DNA of 57,418 bases from Oscillospiraceae bacterium (GTDB lineage: Bacteria > Bacillota > Clostridia > Oscillospirales > Ruminococcaceae): positions 1 through 57,418 of the forward strand of contig JAFTQJ010000071.1 of assembly GCA_017462785.1 (NCBI GenBank), written 5' to 3'. The notes beneath the pieces are model-generated. The model saw only the letters and a program-made list of their open reading frames with translations, made no database searches and had not been told where the DNA came from. A program made the position numbers and the translations under genes. Shown here in pieces: positions 24,454-32,213 of the stretch; positions within the stretch are counted from its first letter, which is position 1; each line of letters starts with the position of its first letter.

Positions 24454-25226
24454 TACCAAACTACCTCCTCAGCATTGAATACGGGGCCGTTCTTGCAGAC
24501 ATGTGCAAAATACTCCTCGTCGTTCTTCTTGGTCTTGCATGCACAGCCAAGGCATGCACCCACGCCGCAAGCCATGCGTTCTTCCAGAGAAACCTCGCAC
24601 AGCGGCACATTGTACTGCTTTGCAAGTGCTGCGATGCCCTTGAGCATCGGCATCGGGCCGCAGGCATAGACTGCATCCACGCCGCCGTTTTTCAGGATCT
24701 CCTCCAGCGGCTGTGTGACGAAGCCATGCACGCCCATAGTACCGTCATCGGTGCACAGAATGGTTTCTGCACCGGTCTTTTTGAAATCGTCCTGCAAAAT
24801 AACAGCATTTGCACTGCGGAAGCCCGTGATCGCAACCGCCTTTTCGCCGTAGATCTGGGCGAGGGGGAGCATGGGGGGCGTACCGATGCCGCCCCCGATG
24901 CAGATGACCTTGTTCAGCTCGGGCTTGATGGTGAAGCCGTGACCGAGGGGGGCGAGCATGTCGATGAGGTCGCCCTTGTTGAGCTTTGCGATCTCCTCCG
25001 TGCCCTTGCCTCTTACCTCGAATACGATGCGGAGCGTGCCCTTGTTCTTGTCGATCTCACAGATGGAAATGGGTCTGCGGAGGGTGAAACCGTTTGCACG
25101 GATGTGCACAAACTGACCCGATACAGCCGCTTCTGCCGCTTCGGGGCAGAGGATCACAAAGCTGTACATTTCCTTTGCGAGGGTTTTCTTTTCGATGATG
25201 GGGTATTGTCCCTGTGTGTATTTCAT
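24453..25226 (-). CDS. pyrK: Dihydroorotate dehydrogenase B, electron-transfer subunit
   Basis: A 257-residue ferredoxin-reductase-type subunit carrying FAD (RPISICEIDKNKGTLRIVF region), an NAD-binding domain (CIGGGIGTPPMLPLAQ) and a C-terminal [2Fe-2S] site with Cys in CGVGACLGCAC and HVCKNGPVF. It passes electrons from PyrD's FMN to NAD+. ATG 25226 is used: it stands 8 nt after AAAGGA, whereas the ATG three codons earlier overlaps that site. Third gene of pyrC-F-K-D. Confidence 0.95.
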   Translation of the reverse strand: MKYTQGQYPIIEKKTLAKEMYSFVILCPEAAEAAVSGQFVHIRANGFTLRRPISICEIDKNKGTLRIVFEVRGKGTEEIAKLNKGDLIDMLAPLGHGFTIKPELNKVICIGGGIGTPPMLPLAQIYGEKAVAITGFRSANAVILQDDFKKTGAETILCTDDGTMGVHGFVTQPLEEILKNGGVDAVYACGPMPMLKGIAALAKQYNVPLCEVSLEERMACGVGACLGCACKTKKNDEEYFAHVCKNGPVFNAEEVVW

Positions 25227-25262
25227 ACGATTCATCCTTTACAAAGATTTGTGAATATATGG

Positions 25263-25288
25263 CATTGTGGGGCGATTGCCCCACAATG
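25263..25288 (-). repeat. Intra-operon hairpin between pyrF and pyrK
   Basis: CATTGTGGGGC and GCCCCACAATG form a perfect 11-bp stem with a 4-base loop. On the coding (minus) strand no T-run follows, so it is not a normal terminator of this operon; an mRNA stability or processing element is possible. On the plus strand a T-run does follow, but there is no plus-strand gene. Confidence 0.6.
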
Positions 25289-25296
25289 TTTGTTTT

Positions 25297-26217
25297 TTAC
25301 AGATTGATATGTGCTGTAATATCATCACGCATACGGATGGCTTCACGTCTTGCAGCCTTTGCAAAATCCTGCTCGTCGCAGCCTTCCTTCTTGTATGCAC
25401 ACATGATGGCTCTGGAGGAATTCACGATACCGCCCAGACCGTTTTCATCGAATGCTGCTGCAACGCCCTCAGCACCGCCGCCCTGTGCACCATAGCCGGG
25501 TACGAGGAAGAAGGTGTGCGGCAGTCTTTCTCTCAGCTCCTTGAGCTGCTCGGGATAGGTCGCACCAACAACCGCACCCACTGCGGAATAGCCGTACTTG
25601 CCGATGGTGTCAGCTCCCCACTTCTCGCAGAGGTCGCCCATTCTTGCATACAGCGGCTCACCGTCCATCAGCTGATCCTGCAGCTCACCGCTGGAGGGAT
25701 TGGAGGTCTTGACCAGTACGAAAATGCCCTTGTCACGCTCCTTGCATGCACCCAGCAGAGGATTGATGCCGTCAGAACCGAGGTAGCCGTTCACGGTCAG
25801 TGCATCCGCACCGAACGGCTCCAGCTCATTCTCGCCCACCATTACAGTACCGAGGTGTGCTGCGGTGTAGGCTTCCATGGTTGCACCGATGTCATTTCTC
25901 TTGCCGTCCGTGATGACGAACATGCCCTTGAGCTTTGCATAACGAATGGTACGCTCCAGAGCCTTGACACCGTGGTAGCCGTACATTTCGTAGTACGCAG
26001 CCTGCGGCTTGATGGCAGGAACGATGTCACAGATCTCGTCAATGATCATCTTGTTGAATTCGTAAATTGCCTTGGATGCAGTTCTCAGGCTCCAGCCGTC
26101 CTCCTGCTGGAATTTTCTGATGAGGAACTCCGGAACATAGTCCAGCTTGGGGTCGAGTCCTACTACGGAGGGGTTGCGTGTTTCCTTGATTTTTTCGATC
26201 AGTCTGTCAAAGCCCAT
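25297..26217 (-). CDS. pyrF: Orotidine-5'-phosphate decarboxylase, long (type 2) form
   Basis: A 306-residue decarboxylase converting OMP to UMP, the last de novo step. MGFDRLIEKIKETRNPSVVGLDPKLD is characteristic of the long form, and the active-site loop reads ITDGKRNDIG with the Lys and Asp of the catalytic tetrad; PSSGELQD and GAVVGATYPEQL follow. The GGAG site lies 10 nt before ATG 26217. It sits between pyrC and pyrK with a 119-nt gap on the upstream side. Confidence 0.93.
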   Translation of the reverse strand: MGFDRLIEKIKETRNPSVVGLDPKLDYVPEFLIRKFQQEDGWSLRTASKAIYEFNKMIIDEICDIVPAIKPQAAYYEMYGYHGVKALERTIRYAKLKGMFVITDGKRNDIGATMEAYTAAHLGTVMVGENELEPFGADALTVNGYLGSDGINPLLGACKERDKGIFVLVKTSNPSSGELQDQLMDGEPLYARMGDLCEKWGADTIGKYGYSAVGAVVGATYPEQLKELRERLPHTFFLVPGYGAQGGGAEGVAAAFDENGLGGIVNSSRAIMCAYKKEGCDEQDFAKAARREAIRMRDDITAHINL

Positions 26218-26283
26218 GATTCATTACTCCTTTGGAATGTTTTTTATTTGAAAGGCGGATGCCTTTATTGAATGTGTTCAGCG

Positions 26284-26322
26284 ATCCGTGCACCGCTTAT
26301 GTGCAGCACATAGGGTGCGGAT
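26284..26322 (-). repeat. Hairpin in the pyrC-pyrF gap
   Basis: An imperfect long hairpin: outer ATCCG...CACC pairs with GGTGCGGAT, and inner TTATGTG pairs with CACATA around CAG. No T-run follows, so it is an internal operon element of unknown role, similar in kind to the one before pyrK. Confidence 0.5.
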
Positions 26323-26336
26323 GACAAGCCGAGTTT

Positions 26337-27599
26337 TTACGCCTCATAGCGGATGATGCCGCCGGTGATGGTCATGACCGGCTTTCCGGTCAGCTCCATG
26401 CCTCTGAATGCGGTGTTGCAGGATCTGCCGTGGAGCTTTTCGGGGTCCACTGTCCACTTTTTCTCCGTATCCACCAGCACGAGATTTGCCGGTGCACCCT
26501 CTGCAAGCGTTTCCTGCGGCAGTCCGAGGATCTCTCTCGGTCTGACTGCCATCATCCGCACAATGTCCTGCAAACTGCATTTACCCGTGTGGTAGAGTGC
26601 GGTCAGCGTTGCTGCGAGGGAGGTTTCCAGTCCGACAATGCCGTTGGGAGCTTTCTGGAAATCTGCCTTTTCCTCCTGCGTATGCGGTGCGTGGTCGGTC
26701 ACGATGCAGTCGATCGTGCCGTCAAGCACTGCCTTTTCAATTGCAAGGCGGTCGCTCTCTTCACGCAGCGGCGGATTCATGCGGTCGTTGGCATTGCGTG
26801 AACGCAGCTTTTCATGTGTGAACAAGAAATAGTGCGGTGCGGTTTCACAGGTCACCGGAACGCCCAGCCGCTTGGCTGCACGGATGATCTCCACGCTGCC
26901 CTCAGTGCTCACATGTGCGATATGCACCCTCGCTCCGACGGAGGACGCAAGGATGATCTCTCTTGCGGTGATATAATCCTCGGAGGCTCTGTCCATGCCC
27001 TTCACGCCCAGCTCCTCAGCAACACTTCCCTTGTGCATGATGCCGCCATTGATGATGTCGAGATCCTCACAGTGGGAGGTGATGAGCATGTTCTGCACCT
27101 TGGTTTCTGCCAGTGCCTGCCGCATCAGCTCTGCGGATTTCACCGGTCTGCCGTCATCGGAAAGAGCCGCTGCACCAGCCTGTTTCAGCTCGGCAAAATC
27201 CGTCAGCTCCTCCCCTGCCATGCCCTTTGTGATGCAGGCAACGGGGTAGACCGCAACGCCGGTATCCTTGGCTTTATCAAGAATATAGCGGATGGTTTCA
27301 GTGCTGTCCACAGGGGGATTGGTATTGGGCATTGCAAGCACACCCGTCACGCCGCCTGCAAGGGCAGCCGCCGCACCGGTGAGAATATCCTCCTTGTGGG
27401 TCTGACCGGGATCACGGAAGTGCACATGCATGTCAAACAATCCGGGCATTGCCGTCAGACCGGTACCGTCGATCACACGGTCGGCGGTTTCGGAAATATG
27501 CTCCGCAAGTTTCGCAATCTTGCCGTTTTCTATGAGAATATCGCAGTTCTGGTCGAGCTGCACATCGACAGCCCTTACATTCTGAATGAGAATTTTCAT
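26337..27599 (-). CDS. pyrC: Dihydroorotase, class I
   Basis: A 420-residue amidohydrolase closing carbamoyl-aspartate to dihydroorotate. MFDMHVHFRDPGQTHKED-type metal site (His-x-His) lies near residue 55-65, LITSHCEDLDII and VHIAHVSTEGSVE give the further His ligands, and CIVTDHAPHTQEEK the catalytic Asp and His. ATG 27599 follows AGGAG at 9 nt. First structural gene of the pyr operon, behind the leader at 27605-27739. pyrB, carA and carB are not in the window. Confidence 0.95.
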   Translation of the reverse strand: MKILIQNVRAVDVQLDQNCDILIENGKIAKLAEHISETADRVIDGTGLTAMPGLFDMHVHFRDPGQTHKEDILTGAAAALAGGVTGVLAMPNTNPPVDSTETIRYILDKAKDTGVAVYPVACITKGMAGEELTDFAELKQAGAAALSDDGRPVKSAELMRQALAETKVQNMLITSHCEDLDIINGGIMHKGSVAEELGVKGMDRASEDYITAREIILASSVGARVHIAHVSTEGSVEIIRAAKRLGVPVTCETAPHYFLFTHEKLRSRNANDRMNPPLREESDRLAIEKAVLDGTIDCIVTDHAPHTQEEKADFQKAPNGIVGLETSLAATLTALYHTGKCSLQDIVRMMAVRPREILGLPQETLAEGAPANLVLVDTEKKWTVDPEKLHGRSCNTAFRGMELTGKPVMTITGGIIRYEA

Positions 27600-27644
27600 T
27601 GACGATCACTCCTATCTTTTCCGCACCGGTGCACCCATAAAAAA

Positions 27645-27674
27645 ACGCTCATCCGTCAGCAGACAGACCAGCGT
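27645..27674 (-). terminator. Putative attenuator hairpin in the pyr leader
   Basis: Reading the minus strand, ACGCTGGTCTGTC and GACGGATGAGCGT pair (with G-U pairs and one mismatch) around TGCT and are followed by seven T. It lies 60 nt after the pyr promoter and 46 nt before pyrC, so polymerase from that promoter must pass it. It may instead, or also, stop readthrough from hydE. Confidence 0.75.
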
Positions 27675-27691
27675 TGTACGGTAATACGCAT
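27656..27691 (-). CDS. Putative 11-residue pyr leader peptide
   Basis: ATG at 27691 opens an ORF encoding MRITVQRWSVC, with its TGA in the loop and 3' side of the attenuator hairpin. A GGAG site lies just 3 nt upstream, within the loop of a preceding 7-bp hairpin whose 3' arm contains the ATG. Another frame (27704 to 27612, 30 codons) runs through the terminator and stops just before the pyrC ribosome site but has no clear ribosome site. Translation of either is unproven. Confidence 0.35.
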   Translation of the reverse strand: MRITVQRWSVC

Positions 27692-27733
27692 GTTCTCCAT
27701 GCATCCGGCGTGGTGATTCAGTTCAATACTTAC

Positions 27734-27762
27734 ATTATACCATATCCGGAAAGGTTTGTCCA
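27734..27762 (-). promoter_or_regulatory. Promoter of the pyrCFKD operon
   Basis: Minus-strand TGGACA (27762-27757) and TATAAT (27739-27734) with a 17-nt spacer, starting a leader of about 130 nt. I looked for the PyrR-binding loop consensus in this leader and did not find it. Confidence 0.8.
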
Positions 27763-27782
27763 GTAGTTTTTGAAATTTTGGG

Positions 27783-28841
27783 TCAGAAAGGCTTTGCCGT
27801 TCTGCCGGCAGCGGTTTTTGCATCTCCCCTTGCCGTCACCACACGGAAGCCTGCGGATGCGACCTTTTCAGTCAGATTGCGGACGCTCTGTGCAGATTCC
27901 TCCCCCGTGCTGATCTTGTTGTCATAGAGCATGTACTTTTTCCGCACGCTCTGCGGTGAGAGATTCGGCATCACAACATTTGCCCCTGTTTGCAGTCCCA
28001 GCTCCCTGCCCTGCGGATGCATCGTGCCGAGAGCTGTCGTCGCCGGAAGCAGCACCTTCGGGTGCATCAGCCGCAGAATGCCAAGGATCCGCAGTACAAG
28101 CTCCAGCTCCCCGTTCGGGTAATCACGCAGCGGTGTGTCCTTGTGGGACAAAAAGGGTCCGATGCCGATCATGTCGGGTTTCAGCTCCTGCAAAAAACGC
28201 AGGTCGGCAATGATGTGTTCCGTGGTCTGGTACGGGCTGCCCACCATGAAGCCGGCACCTACCTGAAAGCCGATCTCCTTGAGGTCGAACAGGCATTTCC
28301 GGCGTTGTGCAAACGTCAGCTCCGACGGATGCAGGCGGCTGTAATGCTCCGGTGTGGCGGTTTCATGCCGCAGGAGATAGCGGTCAGCACCGGCATCAAA
28401 ATAGGACTGGTAGCTCTCACGGGGTTTTTCACCGACGGAAAGCGTGATCGCACAATCCGGATAGCCTTTCCGGATGGAAGCCACGATGTCACAGAGGCGT
28501 TCATCCGTGAAGTACGGATCCTCGCCGCCCTGCAAAACGAACGTCCGGAAGCCCAGAGCATAGCCCTCTTTGCAGCATTCGAGAATCTCTTCCTTTGTCA
28601 GGCGGTAACGCTCCGCACAGCGGTTGCTCCGCCGGATCCCGCAATAAAGGCAGTCGTTTTTGCAGTAATTCGTGAATTCGATCAGCCCACGGATGTACAC
28701 ATCCGTTCCGTAATGCTCACGGCGGACGGCATCCGCCGCTTTCCGGAGTTCTGCGTCATATGCGTTGGTTTCCAGCAGCGTTTGCAGCTGGCTGTCAGTC
28801 AGGTTTCCTGTGGTTTTCAGAGTTTCGATCAGGTTGTTCAT
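27783..28841 (-). CDS. hydE: [FeFe]-hydrogenase maturase HydE (radical SAM)
   Basis: A 352-residue radical-SAM protein. FTNYCKNDCLYCGIRRSN holds the CxxxCxxC cluster motif; FVLQGGEDPYFTDERLC, GADRYLLRHETA and GFMVGSPYQTTEHIIADL are strongly HydE-like, and the C-terminal FPNLS-like block (VVMPNLSPQSVRKKYMLY) also fits. HydE, with HydF and HydG, builds the 2Fe subcluster of [FeFe]-hydrogenase for fermentative H2 output. Neither partner is here, so maturation genes are dispersed. The ATG overlaps the previous stop as ATGA. Confidence 0.92.
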   Translation of the reverse strand: MNNLIETLKTTGNLTDSQLQTLLETNAYDAELRKAADAVRREHYGTDVYIRGLIEFTNYCKNDCLYCGIRRSNRCAERYRLTKEEILECCKEGYALGFRTFVLQGGEDPYFTDERLCDIVASIRKGYPDCAITLSVGEKPRESYQSYFDAGADRYLLRHETATPEHYSRLHPSELTFAQRRKCLFDLKEIGFQVGAGFMVGSPYQTTEHIIADLRFLQELKPDMIGIGPFLSHKDTPLRDYPNGELELVLRILGILRLMHPKVLLPATTALGTMHPQGRELGLQTGANVVMPNLSPQSVRKKYMLYDNKISTGEESAQSVRNLTEKVASAGFRVVTARGDAKTAAGRTAKPF

Positions 28842-29326
28842 GGGTTCACCTCGGATAGTAATTGTTCTGCAATGGCAAGGCAGTCCTGCGGCGGTCGGTA
28901 CATCTCCGCACAGCTTACCAGAATATGATGAATGAATGCCGCAAGCTCTTCGGGATCATCGGTGTTCCGGAGCTTCCAGCTGATTTCCGTGAGGGCTTCG
29001 TAATACCCTGCATCCTCCCACGATTCCGCAGGCGTTTTGTCAATAGAAAGCCACTGGTTCAGCCGCTGTGTCATCTGCACAAATGCCGTATAATAGGTAT
29101 CACTGTCACCCCAGCGGAAAAATCCTGTATGCCAGCCGGCAGCCTGATTCAGTTGGTATTCTGTGATGCAGAAACAGTGCGTCGGGTAATCTGCAAAACC
29201 CTGCTGCACCTGAAAATGCCGCTTTGCTTCTTCCGCAAGTTCCTGCGTTTCATAAATGCCAAGCACTTTGTCATCGCCAATGCCAAATTGTTCATAGGAG
29301 TGCATCAGCAGCCACACGCTTTTCAT
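28838..29326 (-). CDS. Uncharacterised 162-residue protein coupled to hydE
   Basis: Not assigned with certainty. The N-terminal half, VWLLMHSYEQFGIGDDKVLGIYETQELAEEAKRH without its last part, resembles the small DUF7336-type domain (Tyr/Trp-Leu-x-His...Gly-Ile-Tyr...Ala-x-x-Ala). The C-terminal half is helical. No signal peptide. Its TGA overlaps the hydE ATG by 4 nt, and both are read from one promoter, yet nothing in it suggests a hydrogenase role. Confidence 0.65.
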   Translation of the reverse strand: MKSVWLLMHSYEQFGIGDDKVLGIYETQELAEEAKRHFQVQQGFADYPTHCFCITEYQLNQAAGWHTGFFRWGDSDTYYTAFVQMTQRLNQWLSIDKTPAESWEDAGYYEALTEISWKLRNTDDPEELAAFIHHILVSCAEMYRPPQDCLAIAEQLLSEVNP

Positions 29327-29351
29327 ACGATCGCCCCCTTTACTTATTTAT

Positions 29352-29380
29352 ATTGTACCCCAATCCCTTCCCCTTGTCAA
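29352..29380 (-). promoter_or_regulatory. Promoter of the hydE pair
   Basis: Minus-strand TTGACA (29380-29375) and TACAAT (29357-29352) with 17-nt spacing, 26 nt before the ATG at 29326. Confidence 0.8.
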
Positions 29381-29418
29381 GATATAAAAAATTCCTGAAA
29401 AAAATATCACAAAACCTC

Positions 29419-29489
29419 TTGACAAGTGTACTGCAATGTGCTATAATGTACTTACACGATAAGTACACTTGAATACACACAAGTACACT
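29419..29489 (+). promoter_or_regulatory. Promoter and repeated operator half-sites of the GntR-ABC operon
   Basis: TTGACA (29419-29424) and TATAAT (29442-29447) are 17 nt apart. AGTGTA at 29425-29430 and TACACT at 29464-29469 and 29484-29489 surround the -10, with AAGTACACTT repeated exactly at 29461 and 29481. YtrA-type GntR regulators bind AGTGTA/TACACT half-sites, so autorepression is likely; here half-site spacing is unusual. Confidence 0.75.
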
Positions 29490-29505
29490 TTCCGGAGGTG
29501 AGTAT

Positions 29506-29883
29506 TTGGAAATCATCATCAGCACCAACAGCCAGAAACCGATCTATGAGCAGATCACCTCGCAGATCAAGGAAAAGGTCATGCGTGGGGAGCTGAAGCA
29601 CGGCGATGCGATCCCGTCCATGCGGGCGTTGGCAAAATCCCTGCACATCAGTGTCATCACCGTGCAGAGAGCCTATGAGGAATTGCAGCGTGACGGCTTC
29701 ATTGAAACGACGGTCGGCAGGGGCAGCTTCATTTCCGCAGGCGGTTCTGCACTGGTACAGGAGGAACGCCAGCGGCAGGCGGAGGAGCATCTGCTGGCGG
29801 CGGCGGAGATCGGCAGATCCAGCGGCATCGGGCTTGCAAAATTAATCGAACTACTGACTTTATTTTATGAGGAGGACGAATGA
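29506..29883 (+). CDS. GntR-family repressor, YtrA subfamily
   Basis: A 125-residue regulator. The winged-helix domain reads PIYEQITSQIKEKVMRGELK then GDAIPSMRALAKSLHISVITVQRAYEELQRDGFIETTVGRGSF, the YtrA pattern; the effector part is only a short helical tail (about 50 residues), also typical. It starts at TTG 29506 with GGAGGTG 5 nt upstream. It overlaps the ABC ATPase gene by 4 nt and should repress this exporter operon, relieved by an unknown cue such as cell-envelope stress. Confidence 0.9.
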   Translation: MEIIISTNSQKPIYEQITSQIKEKVMRGELKHGDAIPSMRALAKSLHISVITVQRAYEELQRDGFIETTVGRGSFISAGGSALVQEERQRQAEEHLLAAAEIGRSSGIGLAKLIELLTLFYEEDE

Positions 29884-30743
29884 TGGAATTCGCAGTCGAG
29901 GTAAAAAACGTAACCAAGAAATACAAACGCTTCACACTTTCCGATGTGAGCTTTGCCGTACCGCAGGGCAGCATCATGGGACTGATCGGTGAGAACGGTG
30001 CCGGCAAGAGCACGGCATTCAAGGCAATGCTGAACCTGCTCCGCAAGGATGCGGGCGAGGTGCTGTTCTGGGGAAAACCGCTGGAGGATAAGGACACGGA
30101 GCTGAAAGCCCGTATCGGCGTGGCATTCGATGCCATCTGCTTTGCTGAGATCCTGACCGTCAAGCAGGTCGGAAACATCGGAAAAATGACCTATTCAAAC
30201 TGGGATGCTCCACGTTTCCAGGAGCTTGTCACACGCTTTGAACTGCCGGAAAAGGCGGAGATCAAAACCCTCTCCAAGGGCATGAAAATGAAGCTGAATC
30301 TGGCGTTTGCGATGTCCCACAATGCAGAACTGCTGATTCTGGATGAACCGACCGCCGGACTTGATCCGATCGCAAGGGATGAGCTGCTCGACCTGTTTCT
30401 GGAATTCGTGCAGGATGAAAACCACAGCATCCTGATCTCCAGCCACATCACCACGGATCTGGAAAAGGTTGCGGATTATATCACCTTCATCAATAAGGGA
30501 AAGGTCGCATTCTCCAAGGAAAAGGACGTTCTGCTCTACCAGCACGGCATTGTCCGCTGCGGCGAGAAGGATTTCCAGCTGGTGAAGGAAAAGGGCTGTA
30601 TTGCGTGGAGAAAGAACGACTGCAATTATGAAATCCTGGTGGAGGACCGGCAGAGCATCCTCCGTGCATTCCCCCATCTGGTGGTGGACCATGCAAGCAT
30701 TGACGAAATTATGCTGCTGACTGTGAAAGGAGAACGGGCATGA
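29880..30743 (+). CDS. ABC transporter ATP-binding protein
   Basis: A 287-residue ATPase. Walker A is GENGAGKST, the Q-loop follows, the signature region reads LSKGMKMKL (KTLSKGMK in place of LSGGQ), Walker B is LLILDEPTAGLD and the switch His is in ISSHITTDLEKV. It powers the two ABC-2 type membrane proteins encoded next. The ATG (29880 or 29883) overlaps the repressor stop, behind GAGGAGG. GntR/ABC-2 units of this kind usually export antimicrobial peptides or sense envelope damage; the substrate is unknown. Confidence 0.92.
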   Translation: MMEFAVEVKNVTKKYKRFTLSDVSFAVPQGSIMGLIGENGAGKSTAFKAMLNLLRKDAGEVLFWGKPLEDKDTELKARIGVAFDAICFAEILTVKQVGNIGKMTYSNWDAPRFQELVTRFELPEKAEIKTLSKGMKMKLNLAFAMSHNAELLILDEPTAGLDPIARDELLDLFLEFVQDENHSILISSHITTDLEKVADYITFINKGKVAFSKEKDVLLYQHGIVRCGEKDFQLVKEKGCIAWRKNDCNYEILVEDRQSILRAFPHLVVDHASIDEIMLLTVKGERA

Positions 30744-31411
30744 AAGGTTTAGTTTTCAAGGATCTGATAACGGAGCTGCATGAGCTGCGGCGTATGGCAG
30801 TTTTTCTGCTGGTGTTTGCATTCGGCATGCCGATCCTTTTCTCTGCGTCAAGCGGTGACTGGTCGGACGTCTATGGTATGCCCCTGACGATGTGTTCCGT
30901 GCTGGGTATGGTGATAATTAACAATGCGTTCGCCTATGACGAAAAATCCGGCTGGATGCAGTATGCACTGGTAAATCCCGTGAGCCGTATGCAGTACTAC
31001 CACGCAAAACTCCTGACCCATGCGATCAATACCATCACCGGCAGCGTCCTCGGGCTGGCTGTAAGCTCACTGCTGGCAGCCGTGACAGGACAGATGACGC
31101 TTTCCCTCTTCGGGCAGCTGCTGGCACAGGCAGGAGCCACCGCCGCTGCGTTGTGTCTGATCGGCATCTGGATCATTCCGCTGTTCCTGAAGTACGGCGT
31201 ACAAAAGGGAACGTTCATGGTAATGCTGATCTTCATCGGTGTTGCGATCCTCTGCACCGGTCTTGTGATGATCAGCTTCGGCTCCATGGCCAATCCATTT
31301 GCAGAGGGTGCCCCCCTCTGGACTCCCATCTTGCTCGTCCTGATCGTACTCGGCTCGTTCGTGACGCTCTATCTGCTGGGCAGAAAGTGGATGGGGGAGA
31401 AGGAGTTTTAA
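30740..31411 (+). CDS. ABC-2 type permease, first paralogue
   Basis: A 223-residue integral membrane protein with about six hydrophobic helices, starting MKGLVFKDLITELHELRRMA. The segment VNPVSRMQYYHAKLLTHAI between helices two and three is the typical cytosolic loop that contacts the ATPase. It overlaps the ATPase gene by 4 nt and resembles the next gene product (same MKGL-[VI]-[FY]-KDL start, same R-x-QxYHAKLL loop), so the pair probably forms a heterodimeric pore. Confidence 0.88.
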   Translation: MKGLVFKDLITELHELRRMAVFLLVFAFGMPILFSASSGDWSDVYGMPLTMCSVLGMVIINNAFAYDEKSGWMQYALVNPVSRMQYYHAKLLTHAINTITGSVLGLAVSSLLAAVTGQMTLSLFGQLLAQAGATAAALCLIGIWIIPLFLKYGVQKGTFMVMLIFIGVAILCTGLVMISFGSMANPFAEGAPLWTPILLVLIVLGSFVTLYLLGRKWMGEKEF

Positions 31412-31414
31412 GTA

Positions 31415-32062
31415 ATGAAAGGATTGATATATAAAGACCTCTGTATCGGTCTGCGTGTCACGAAGCATGTTCTCATCGTTGCCCCCATCCTGCTCTTCAT
31501 CGTCATGGCGATCACCGCCCTCGGACCGGGGGCGGATCCGCCGATGTACATGATCCCGACCATTTTCTGTACGCTCATCGGCATGTGCATGATGCTGACA
31601 ACAGCCGGACAGGATCAGGCAAGTGACTGGTTCAGGCAAGGCTTTATGATGCCGGTGACAAGACTCCAATGCTATCACGCCAAACTTCTGCTGCATCTGC
31701 TCTGCACGGGCTGTACTGCTGTGTGCGGCGTGATGGTTTCACTCCTTTCTGCACTGCTGTTCGGGGATATGTGCCTGAAAACTGCCGGATTCATTTTCGG
31801 TGCGGCAGGCGGTATGCTCCTGCTGTCCATGGTGATTGGTATCTGGCTCAATGCACTCATCATCCGTTTTGGTACGCAGAAAGCATCTGCTATGTTCATG
31901 ATCCTATTCATCCTCTTCCAGTTCCTCACTCTTACCGGTCTGTTGGAATCACTTCTCTCGGAGGGGTATCTGGTCCTTATTTTGATCTGTGTGGGGGCAA
32001 TGCTGATGACAGCAATGATGTACTGCTTGGGCAGGAAGTGGATAGAACAAAAAGAATTGTAA
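31415..32062 (+). CDS. ABC-2 type permease, second paralogue
   Basis: A 215-residue, six-helix membrane protein starting MKGLIYKDLCIGLRVTKHVL, with the loop PVTRLQCYHAKLLLHLL matching its neighbour, and a shared CLGRKWIEQKEL-type tail (GRKWMGEKEF in the first paralogue). The two genes evidently arose by tandem duplication and diverged. It starts 3 nt after the first permease stop and is last in the operon, before a terminator. Confidence 0.88.
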   Translation: MKGLIYKDLCIGLRVTKHVLIVAPILLFIVMAITALGPGADPPMYMIPTIFCTLIGMCMMLTTAGQDQASDWFRQGFMMPVTRLQCYHAKLLLHLLCTGCTAVCGVMVSLLSALLFGDMCLKTAGFIFGAAGGMLLLSMVIGIWLNALIIRFGTQKASAMFMILFILFQFLTLTGLLESLLSEGYLVLILICVGAMLMTAMMYCLGRKWIEQKEL

Positions 32063-32065
32063 CGC

Positions 32066-32091
32066 AAAACAGGGCGTTTTTGCCCTGTTTT
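32066..32091 (+). terminator. Terminator of the GntR-ABC operon
   Basis: AAAACAGGGC and GCCCTGTTTT pair around GTTTTT, followed by TACTTTTTT, 4 nt after the last permease stop. Confidence 0.9.
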
Positions 32092-32121
32092 TACTTTTTT
32101 CAAAAAAATGTCGAAAACCTA

Positions 32122-32199
32122 TTGACAAATATATCGGAATGCGATATAATAGCTATAACGGGAACCGATATAACGGCAACGGATAGAACGGATTCCGAT
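32122..32199 (+). promoter_or_regulatory. Promoter and operator-like repeats of the PadR pair
   Basis: TTGACA (32122-32127) and TATAAT (32145-32150) are 17 nt apart. ATCGGAAT at 32133-32140 is repeated in inverse as ATTCCGAT at 32192-32199, and CGATATAA occurs twice (32143 and 32165). This dense set of related half-sites is consistent with autoregulation by the PadR protein. Confidence 0.7.
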
Positions 32200-32213
32200 A
32201 AAGGAGGTACAAT

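Noticed and set aside
27605-27735. PyrR-binding RNA in the pyr leader
   Set aside because: The conserved GNGAGG-type PyrR loop could not be found; only the terminator hairpin and leader ORFs are visible.
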